Of a stretch of 19,372 bases of DNA, positions 5,271-11,540 are shown one piece after another (the stretch's first letter is position 1; the number at the start of each line of letters is the position of its first letter). The stretch comes from DATFQI01 sp035264365 (GTDB lineage Bacteria; Actinomycetota; Thermoleophilia; Solirubrobacterales; Solirubrobacteraceae). The DNA lies in contig DATFQI010000188.1 in assembly GCA_035264365.1 (NCBI GenBank), positions 1 to 19,372 on the forward strand, read 5' to 3'. Below the pieces are notes generated by a model that searched no databases, was not told the origin of the DNA, and saw only the letters and a program-made list of their open reading frames with translations. Made by a program: the position numbers and the translations under genes.

Positions 5271-8012
5271 CTCACGAAGGCCGGCGCCGACACGGCTCGC
5301 CATCTCCGTGCGTGAGCGCACGCCGAGCTTGCGATAGGCCATCCGGAGGTGGTGCTCGACGGTGCGCGGCGACATGAAGAGCGCCGCGGCCACCTCGCTG
5401 TTGGTCGCCCCGGCGGCGACGAGCGCGCAGACCTCGCGCTCGCGGGCGGTGAGCCCTTGCTCGGCCGGCGGGCGATCGCGGTCGGGCGCGCCCGCCGCGC
5501 GCAGCTCTTGCAGGGCACGCGCCGCCCAGTGCCCGGCGCCGACGCTCGCGAACGTGTCGTGGGCGGCGGTCAGGTGCGCGCGGGCGTCCGTGCGGCGCCG
5601 CGCCCGGCGCAGCCGCTCGCCGGCGCACAGGCGCGTACGGGCGTGCTCGAAGGGCAGCGGTACGCGCGCGTGCGCCGCGAGGGCTGCCGCGATGTGGTCG
5701 TCCAGGCGCTCGTCGCCGTCGAGCAGAACGCGGCAGCGCGCGGTCGCCGCGGCCGCCCACGCGCCGCCGGTGGCGGCGGCGCCGGCGGCCAGCTCGTCGG
5801 TCAGCGCCGCCGCCTCCTCAGGGCGCCCGGCGCGCACATAGGCCTCGACGAGATCCGCGTGCGTGTAGAGGAACGACGGATCGCGCGAGCCGAAGCGCCG
5901 CGTGTGCCCGAGAGCGCTCTCGAGGTGGACGACCGCGGTGCCGGCCTCTCCGCGCCCGAGCGCGAGGAACCCGAGCGCCTGCTCGGCGCAGGCCAGCGTC
6001 GAGGTCAGGTCCAGGCGCAGCGCGAGCGTCCGTGCGCGCTCGGCGTGCCCCGTGCAGGCCTGCGCCTCGCCGCGGTTGGCGGCGACGAACGCGGCCGTGG
6101 TCAGCGTGACCGAGTGCAGGAAGCTGCCGACGGCGTCCTCGCCGAGCGCGAGCGCCTCGCCGGAGAGCCGCCCGGCCTCGTCGAGGGCGCCGCGGCGGAT
6201 GTGCAGGCTCGCGAGCACCGCGAGCGGGAACGCCAGGGGGGCGATCGCCCCGCGCTCGCGGCAGGTGTCGACGAGCCAGACGAGGATGCGCTCGGCGTCG
6301 TCGAGGTCCTCCATCCACAGGTGGCAGAGCGAGGCGACCGCGAGGATCTCATGACCCGGACCCGTCGGGTCGAGCGCGCGCAGCTGCTCGTGCCGGGCTC
6401 GCAGCAGCGCCCGGGCGCGCGCGTGCTCGCCGAGGCTCGCCAGTGCCGAGGCGTGCAGCACCGCGGGGACGAGGTCGGCTCCCGGAGGCGCCAGTGACAG
6501 CGCCCGCTCGGCGAGCGTCGCGAGGCGGTCCATCGGCCCGTGGGCCACGAGCGCGACGCCGGCGACGGTCAGCAGGCCGGCGGCGCGGGCGGGATCGTCC
6601 GCGAGCACCCGCTCCGCCTCGGCCTCGAGGACCGCGAACGCCGCCATCGGGCTGCCGATCTGCTGGATCGCGATGCCGCGCAGCAGCTGCACGTCCGCCC
6701 GCTGCGCCGGATCATCGGCCTCCGCCGCGACGGGATCGAGCAGGGCCTTGGCGCGCGCCGGGCTCCCCGCGACGATCGCCATCCCCGCCGCGGCGACCGT
6801 CCGCCCGATCGCCCGCTCGCGATCCGGGGTGAGATCGGCGGCGCGCGCCAGCGCCAGCGCGCCGCTGGCCGGCGCTCCGCGGCGCCCGGCGTCGTGGCCC
6901 AGCGCCTCGAGCTCGGCGGCCAGCTCCTCGTCGGGAGCCTGCGCGGCGGCGGCGAGATGCCAGGCCCTCGACGGGCCGGATACGGCGTCGGCCAGCGCGC
7001 GGTGCGCCGCTCTGCGCGCGCTCGGTGAGGCCGCCCGCTGGATCGCGGTCCGCACGATCGGGTGCGTGAACGTCACGCCGCGGGCCTCGACGGCGATCAT
7101 GCCCGCGTCCTCGGCCGGGGCCAGGACGTCGAGGCCGCCGAGCGCCGCCGAGAGCGGCTCGGTGGCCCCGTCGCTGCTCAGCGCGGCGGTGACGAGCGCC
7201 TCCCGGGTCGCCGCCGGCAGCGCCTCCAGCCGCCGCGCGTACGCGATCTCGAGGCGCGCCCCGACCGGCAGCGCGGCGGGCAGCGGCTCGCGGCCGTCGC
7301 GCTGCTCGGGGCGCAGCTGCACGGGCGCCTCGGTGAGGGCGAGCGGGTTGCCGCCGACGGCGTCCACGAGCGACTCCGCGACGGCCGGCGCGACGCCCGC
7401 TTGCCGCGCGAGCGCCAGTGCGTCGCCGCGGCCGAGCTCCGGGAGCGTCACCAGCGGCACGCCGTGCCAGGGCTCGAACGGCTCGCCGCGCAGGGACCAC
7501 ACGGCGATGACGGCGATCCCGATGGCCCCGGCGCGGCGGGCGATGTACGCCACCGCCTGCTGGGAGGAGGGGTCCAGCCACTGGACGTCGTCGACCCGCA
7601 GCAGCAGCGGCTCGTCGGCCGCCGCGGCGGCGAGCAGGGCCGTCGCCGCATGCAGCACCCGCGCGCTCTCGGCGATCGTCGGCTCCTCGAGCGCCAGCGC
7701 GCCGCGCAGCGCCGCGCGCGCCGTGGGGGCGAGCGAGCCGTCGTAGCCGAGCAGCGGCTCGACCAGCGCGGCCAGGCCGGCGAACGGCAGGTCGATCTCC
7801 GTCTCGGCCGCGGTCACCTCGAGCGCGCGCAGGCCGGAGCTGTCGACCGCACGCAGCAGGGCCGTCTTCCCGACGCCCGGGGTCCCGGCGATCATGAGCG
7901 CGCCACCGCGTCGCGAGCGCGCGGCGTTCGTCACCTCGTTCAGCAGCGCCAGCTCGTCGCCGCGACCGAGCAGCGCGTACGTTTCGGCGCCCCCGGCGGA
8001 CACCGGCGACAT
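5223..8012 (-). CDS. LAL-type LuxR-family transcriptional regulator with AAA ATPase
   Basis: 929 residues from the ATG at 8012; a GTG at 8063 would add 17 residues with no family-like content. The protein starts with LLGRGDELALL, as LAL/MalT-like regulators do. Walker A is GTPGVGKT (43-50) and Walker B is LLLRVDD (136-142) followed by QWLD. An AAA-type STAND ATPase half is followed by a long Ala/Leu/Arg-rich helical-repeat (TPR-like) region. At 853-912 lies a LuxR/GerE helix-turn-helix (LTAREREVCALVAAGATNSE, then FMSPRTVEHHL and KLGVRSRTEMA). Such proteins are ATP-dependent activators that often sense a small ligand. There is no receiver domain. It is divergent from the secreted propeller-like gene (about 70 bp shared upstream region) and convergent on the histidine kinase. 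Targets are unknown. Confidence 0.93.
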   Translation of the reverse strand: MSPVSAGGAETYALLGRGDELALLNEVTNAARSRRGGALMIAGTPGVGKTALLRAVDSSGLRALEVTAAETEIDLPFAGLAALVEPLLGYDGSLAPTARAALRGALALEEPTIAESARVLHAATALLAAAAADEPLLLRVDDVQWLDPSSQQAVAYIARRAGAIGIAVIAVWSLRGEPFEPWHGVPLVTLPELGRGDALALARQAGVAPAVAESLVDAVGGNPLALTEAPVQLRPEQRDGREPLPAALPVGARLEIAYARRLEALPAATREALVTAALSSDGATEPLSAALGGLDVLAPAEDAGMIAVEARGVTFTHPIVRTAIQRAASPSARRAAHRALADAVSGPSRAWHLAAAAQAPDEELAAELEALGHDAGRRGAPASGALALARAADLTPDRERAIGRTVAAAGMAIVAGSPARAKALLDPVAAEADDPAQRADVQLLRGIAIQQIGSPMAAFAVLEAEAERVLADDPARAAGLLTVAGVALVAHGPMDRLATLAERALSLAPPGADLVPAVLHASALASLGEHARARALLRARHEQLRALDPTGPGHEILAVASLCHLWMEDLDDAERILVWLVDTCRERGAIAPLAFPLAVLASLHIRRGALDEAGRLSGEALALGEDAVGSFLHSVTLTTAAFVAANRGEAQACTGHAERARTLALRLDLTSTLACAEQALGFLALGRGEAGTAVVHLESALGHTRRFGSRDPSFLYTHADLVEAYVRAGRPEEAAALTDELAAGAAATGGAWAAAATARCRVLLDGDERLDDHIAAALAAHARVPLPFEHARTRLCAGERLRRARRRTDARAHLTAAHDTFASVGAGHWAARALQELRAAGAPDRDRPPAEQGLTAREREVCALVAAGATNSEVAAALFMSPRTVEHHLRMAYRKLGVRSRTEMASRVGAGLRESRAGDLGADPGPAVG

Positions 8013-8083
8013 CCTACGCGGCGGCCGGTCTCCGTGGTTTCCCTGATGCGCTCGTGCGCCCACACAGGTTTGATGAGCAATGG

Positions 8084-9466
8084 ATGCGCGCCTTGCTGCT
8101 CTTCATCGCTCTCCCGCTCGCCTTTGCGGTGGCCGTACCCGTGGCCGGCGCCGCCTCGGTCGCCTACGTCGACGACGGCGAGGTGTGGCTGTCGTCGCTC
8201 GACGGGGCCCGGAAGGTGCGCCTGGCCGCCCCGGTGGTCAACGGCGACGGCGAGACCGAGAAGTGGCTCGCGGTGGCGCACTCCGACGGCGGCCGGATCG
8301 TCGCCGCTCGCAACAAGCCCGGGCGGATCTCGAACTTCACCTGGTTCAAGGTCTGGGAGCCCGACGGGAGCTCGACGGTCGAAGGTCCGCTGAACGCCCC
8401 CTCGGGCTGGACGGTGTACGTCTACCCGCTCGGCTTCGACATCACGGCCGACGGCCACCACATGGTCTACGGCTACTCCAACAGCAGCTCGTGCTGCCCG
8501 ATCACCTTCGCCCGTGGCACCTACGTGCGCCCGGTCACCAACAGCGTGCTCAACCCGATCACCATCTCCGGCTACGAGGAGCCGACCCTGTTCGGCAGCC
8601 GGGTGATCGCGCGCACCGGCGCCACGATCAACACGCAGGATGCGGCGGCCACCACCTACGGGAGCGACTTCACCCCGTGGCTGGACACCTCGGGCACCGG
8701 CCTCGAGCTGCGCCGCACGGACGTCGCGGCGAACGGCCAGCTCGCGGCGCTGGAGCTCGAGCAGTGGAACGGCGGCACGCAGACCGTCGGCAAGATCGCC
8801 GTACTGGCGATCCAGGGCGTCGATCAATCTCCGAGCTTCCCCGCGGCCGTGGACTGCTTCCTCCCCGCAAGCGGCGTCGCCAAGGAGGTGTCGCTCTCGG
8901 CGGACGCGCAGACCGTCGCCTGGACCGACGACCGCGGGCTGGTGGTCGCGGGAGCGCCCGCCGACGCCTCCGATCCGTGCGTGCTCCCGTCGGGGCCGGT
9001 CGTGGTCTCGCCGACGGCCTCGCAGGGCGCGATCGGCGGCGCGGACGTGAACGCCTTCCTGCCCGCATCGCCGGCGGGCGGCCAGCAGCCGGGCGGCTCG
9101 CCGGCGGGCAACCCGCCGGCCGGCACCGCCCCGACCGCTACGGCGGCCCCGCGGGCGCTCCTCCCGGGCAAGGTCACGACGAAGGCGCTCGCCGCCGCCC
9201 GCGGCCTGGCGGTCAAGGTGAAGGTCGCTTCGGCGGGCAAGGTGAAGCTCGTCGCCACCGTGCCGGCGGCGCGCATGGGCCGCAAGGGCAAGCCCGTCGT
9301 GATCGCCACCGGGTCGAAGACCGCTGCGCGGGCCGGGACGGTGACGATCAGGCTGCGCCTGACCGCGGCCGCCCGCAAGCGCCTCAAGCGCCTCAAGGGA
9401 GCACGCATGACGCTGCGCACCACACAGGGCGGGCGCAGCACCAGCCGCAAGCTGACGCTCCGCTGA
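8084..9466 (+). CDS. Secreted protein with beta-propeller-like N-terminal region and basic C-terminal domain
   Basis: 460 residues from the ATG at 8084, where a clean signal peptide begins (MRALLLFIALPLAFAVAVPV, exit near AGAAS). An in-frame GTG at 8054 would put ten polar residues ahead of it. Residues about 25-320 contain segments such as VAYVDDGEVWLSSLDGARKV and ADAQTVAWTDDRGLVVA that resemble TolB/WD40-like propeller blades. The pair SSSCCPITF may be a disulfide site. A Gly/Pro/Ala linker (about 326-360) leads to a C-terminal domain of about 95 residues rich in Lys, Arg and Val with the pattern LTAAARKRLKRLKGARMTL, which I associate with secreted proteins of Thermoleophilia. The function is unknown. 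It is divergent from the LAL regulator, which may control it, and ends at a hairpin. Confidence 0.78.
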   Translation: MRALLLFIALPLAFAVAVPVAGAASVAYVDDGEVWLSSLDGARKVRLAAPVVNGDGETEKWLAVAHSDGGRIVAARNKPGRISNFTWFKVWEPDGSSTVEGPLNAPSGWTVYVYPLGFDITADGHHMVYGYSNSSSCCPITFARGTYVRPVTNSVLNPITISGYEEPTLFGSRVIARTGATINTQDAAATTYGSDFTPWLDTSGTGLELRRTDVAANGQLAALELEQWNGGTQTVGKIAVLAIQGVDQSPSFPAAVDCFLPASGVAKEVSLSADAQTVAWTDDRGLVVAGAPADASDPCVLPSGPVVVSPTASQGAIGGADVNAFLPASPAGGQQPGGSPAGNPPAGTAPTATAAPRALLPGKVTTKALAAARGLAVKVKVASAGKVKLVATVPAARMGRKGKPVVIATGSKTAARAGTVTIRLRLTAAARKRLKRLKGARMTLRTTQGGRSTSRKLTLR

Positions 9467-9487
9467 GCCGGCGCGGCCGTCGCCGGC
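9467..9487 (+). terminator. Hairpin directly after the secreted-protein gene
   Basis: GCCGGCG (9467-9473) and CGCCGGC (9481-9487) form a perfect 7-bp stem with a 7-nt loop, starting at the base after the stop codon. It lacks a T-tract but separates this gene from the promoter of the next operon. Confidence 0.5.
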
Positions 9488-9507
9488 CCGGTGTGAGGAA
9501 ATCGGAC

Positions 9508-9536
9508 TTGACAACGCCGTCCTGGTTTGGTCACAT
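9508..9536 (+). promoter_or_regulatory. Candidate promoter of the SBP56 operon
   Basis: A perfect -35 hexamer TTGACA (9508-9513) is followed after 17 bp by TCACAT (9531-9536), a weak -10 match with the outer T and final AT kept. The segment 9500-9556 is clearly more AT-rich than its surroundings. The -10 abuts the palindromic operator, so regulator binding would block RNA polymerase. Confidence 0.5.
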
Positions 9537-9555
9537 GACTTAGTCAAATGACTAA
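9536..9555. promoter_or_regulatory. Overlapping palindromes: probable TetR operator
   Basis: Two perfect palindromes share a half-site. TGACT-T-AGTCA spans 9536-9546, and TTAGTCA-AA-TGACTAA spans 9540-9555. Three TGACT half-sites in alternating orientation thus lie between the putative -10 and the Shine-Dalgarno AAGGAG (9554-9559), whose first two bases are the last two of the operator. A TetR gene is the third gene of the operon, so autoregulation is likely. Confidence 0.65.
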
Positions 9556-9568
9556 GGAGAGGGCGGCG

Positions 9569-10870
9569 ATGAGCCTCACCCAGTCGTTCTATGCCTCGCC
9601 CGCGGAGGCCATGCTGGCCCCGGCGGAGGAGTTCCTCTACGTGGCGTGCCTGCACGAGGGAACCGGCGTCGACAAGCCGGACTTCCTCGCGGTGGTGGAC
9701 GCCGAGAGCGGCGCGATCGTGCACGAGCTGCCGATGCCCAACGCGGGCGACGAGCTGCACCACTTCGGCTGGAACCGGTGCAGCTCGGCCTGCCACGGAC
9801 CCGACCGCTCGCACCTGATCGTGCCGGGCTTCCGGTCGTCGCGGATCCACATCGTGAACGTGGCCGACGATCCGCGAAAGCCCCGGATCGAGCGCGTCAT
9901 CGAGCCCGAGGAGCTCCTGCGGGAGACCGGTCTGACGCGTCCCCACACGGTGCACTGCATGCCGGGCGAGAACATCGTCATCAGCATGCTCGGCGACGCC
10001 GACGGCAACGGCGCGTGCGGCTTCGCGGTGATCGACGCGAAGACGTTCGAGGTCAAGGGCCGCTGGGAGAACGGCGGCCCGCACCCGCCCTTCAACTACG
10101 ACTTCTGGTACCAGCCGCGCAAGAACGTCCTGGTCTCGTCGGAGTTCGGCGAGCCCAACGCCTACGAGGGCGGGTTCGACCCCGACCACGTGGCCGTGGG
10201 GCGCTACGGCAGCCGGCTGCACTTCTGGAACCTCCAGGAGCGCACGGTCGAGCAGACGGTCGAGCTGGGCGAGACGGGGCTGGTGCCGCTGGAGATCCGC
10301 TGGCTGCACGACCCCGAGGCCGAGGAGGGGTTCATCGGCGCCGCGCTCTCGAGCACGATGTGGCACTTCCACCGCGAGAACGGCTCCTACGCCGCCGACA
10401 CGGTGATCGCCGTCGAGGGCGTCGAGCAGGAGGGCTGGCCGTTCCCGGTCCCGGGGCTGATCACCGACCTCGTGGTCTCGATGGACGACCGCTTCCTGTA
10501 CTTCTCGAACTGGCTGCACGGCGACCTGCGCCAGTACGACATCTCCGACCCCGCCCATCCGCGCCTGACGGGGCAGCTGCAGCTCGGCGGCGTGCTCGGC
10601 CGGCCGACGGACGCGGCGCGCGAGCTCAACGGCGGCCCGCAGATGCTCCAGCTCTCGCTCGACGGGCGCCGGCTCTACGTCACCAACTCGCTCTACTCGA
10701 CCTGGGACAACCAGTTCTACCCCGGGCTGCGCTCGTGGCTGCTGCGGGTGGACTGCGGCCCGGACGGCGGCATGGAGCTCGACCCGGACTTCTTCGTGGA
10801 CTTCCACCCGGCCCGCGCGCACGAGGTCCGGCTGCCCGCCGGCGACTGCACGACGGAGATCTTCCCGTGA
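9569..10870 (+). CDS. SBP56-family protein (selenium-binding protein / methanethiol oxidase)
   Basis: 433 residues from the ATG at 9569, nine bases after AAGGAG; an in-frame ATG at 9548 lies inside the operator. The sequence follows SBP56/SELENBP1 along its length: YVACLHEGTGVDKPDFLAVV, DELHHFGWNRCSSACHGP (Cys71 in the position of the selenium-binding Cys of human SELENBP1), HTVHCMPGENIVISMLGD, YDFWYQPRKNVLVSSEFGEP, LVPLEIRWLHDPEAEEGF and AALSSTMWHFH. Characterised members oxidise methanethiol to H2S, formaldehyde and H2O2, in bacteria with copper; histidines suited to metal binding are present (HH at 64-65, H..H.C). No signal peptide is visible, so it is probably cytoplasmic. It is the first gene of a four-gene overlapping operon. 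Its TGA overlaps the next start as GTGA. The physiological substrate is not proven. Confidence 0.92.
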   Translation: MSLTQSFYASPAEAMLAPAEEFLYVACLHEGTGVDKPDFLAVVDAESGAIVHELPMPNAGDELHHFGWNRCSSACHGPDRSHLIVPGFRSSRIHIVNVADDPRKPRIERVIEPEELLRETGLTRPHTVHCMPGENIVISMLGDADGNGACGFAVIDAKTFEVKGRWENGGPHPPFNYDFWYQPRKNVLVSSEFGEPNAYEGGFDPDHVAVGRYGSRLHFWNLQERTVEQTVELGETGLVPLEIRWLHDPEAEEGFIGAALSSTMWHFHRENGSYAADTVIAVEGVEQEGWPFPVPGLITDLVVSMDDRFLYFSNWLHGDLRQYDISDPAHPRLTGQLQLGGVLGRPTDAARELNGGPQMLQLSLDGRRLYVTNSLYSTWDNQFYPGLRSWLLRVDCGPDGGMELDPDFFVDFHPARAHEVRLPAGDCTTEIFP

Positions 10871-10986
10871 CGTTCGCGCACATCGGTGGGATGCCGGTCG
10901 AGGAGCTCGCGCCGATGGCCGCGCCCGCGGCCATGGCGTTCGCCTACATGAGCGCGGGGTTCCTCGCGTGGCTCCGGCGTCGGTAG
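10867..10986 (+). CDS. 39-residue hydrophobic micropeptide, coupled to SBP56
   Basis: A GTG start overlaps the SBP56 stop (GTGA, 10867-10870) and the frame runs 39 codons to TAG at 10984-10986, overlapping the next gene by 19 bp. The peptide has a short polar start (VTFAHIGGMPVEELAP), one Ala/Met-rich hydrophobic stretch of about 19 residues (MAAPAAMAFAYMSAGFLAW) and the end LRRR. This is the layout of a single-pass membrane peptide with its C-terminus inside. I do not recognise a family. Both overlaps are typical of translational coupling, which is the main argument that it is real; an accidental frame is still possible. A role as membrane anchor or partner of SBP56 is speculation. Confidence 0.55.
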   Translation: MTFAHIGGMPVEELAPMAAPAAMAFAYMSAGFLAWLRRR

Positions 10987-11540
10987 CCCGCCAGCAGACC
11001 GAGGAGGCGTTCCTCGACGCCGCGGAGCGCCTCCTGGTCAGCGTCGGGCACGCCGGCATCACGACCCGCGCCGTGGCCGAGGAGGCGGGCGCCAACCACG
11101 GCCTCGTGCACTACTACTTCGGCTCGATGGAGAGCCTGCTCGTGCGCGTGCTCGAGCGGTTCACCGATCGGCTGATCGCGCGCCAGCGGACCATGTACTC
11201 GGCCGCCGAGGTGCCGTTCGTCGAGAAGTGGCGGACGGCGATGCGCTACCTCGACGCCGACCGCTCCTACCAGAAGGTCTGGTACGAGCTGCAGGCGCTG
11301 GCCTGGAACCGGCCGGAGCTGCGCGACCGCGTCGCGCAGGTCAACGGCGAGTGGCGCGCGGTGCTCAGCGAGGCGCTCGCCGGGCCGCGCGAGCACTACG
11401 GGATCGAGATGCCGCTGGAGGCGCTCGTGTCCCTGGTGATCACGTTCAACGAAGGGATCATCTTCGAGCGGCTGTCCGGGATCGAGACGGGCCAGAGGGA
11501 GCTGCTCGACTGGATCGACGGATGGCTGGAGGAGCGATGA
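10968..11540 (+). CDS. TetR/AcrR-family transcriptional regulator
   Basis: 190 residues from the GTG at 10968. The N-terminal 60 residues hold a TetR helix-turn-helix: EEAFLDAAERLLVSVGHAG, ITTRAVAEEAGANHGLVHYY, FGSMESLLVRVLERF. The C-terminal ligand-binding and dimerisation part is divergent, as usual, with many Trp/Tyr/Leu residues (YQKVWYELQALAWN) that could line a hydrophobic pocket. The start lies inside the micropeptide gene (19-bp overlap, weak GGGG eight bases upstream), and the stop overlaps the next start as ATGA. The obvious operator is the double palindrome at 9536-9555 upstream of the operon's first gene, so it probably represses its own operon and is released by a small molecule. 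The ligand is unknown. Confidence 0.92.
   Translation: MAPASVARQQTEEAFLDAAERLLVSVGHAGITTRAVAEEAGANHGLVHYYFGSMESLLVRVLERFTDRLIARQRTMYSAAEVPFVEKWRTAMRYLDADRSYQKVWYELQALAWNRPELRDRVAQVNGEWRAVLSEALAGPREHYGIEMPLEALVSLVITFNEGIIFERLSGIETGQRELLDWIDGWLEER

Noticed and set aside
5349..6497. Long plus-strand open frames under the LAL regulator (also 6673-7746 and 7062-8393)
   Set aside because: They are antisense to a well-supported LAL gene, rich in Arg/Ala/Gly/Ser and without motifs; they reflect rare stops at high GC.
3270..8012. The histidine kinase and the LuxR protein as a two-component system
   Set aside because: The LuxR protein is a LAL ATPase with no receiver domain or phosphoacceptor Asp, and the genes are convergent, so there is no direct support for a phosphorelay.
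10868..10870. The TGA of the selenium-binding-family protein as a selenocysteine codon
   Set aside because: The protein is already full length compared with the family, and family members bind selenium on Cys rather than encoding selenocysteine. The next gene starts within this stop.
7940..11095. A 1051-codon open frame on the minus strand
   Set aside because: It runs antisense to the secreted-protein, SBP56 and TetR genes, which have clear family motifs. Its product is Arg/Ala/Asp/His-rich without any domain. It is a GC-rich shadow.
11228..11536. Upstream extension of the hydrolase-glycosyltransferase frame
   Set aside because: It overlaps the TetR gene in another frame and has no hydrolase-like content. 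The ATG at 11537 has GGAGGAG and an ATGA overlap.
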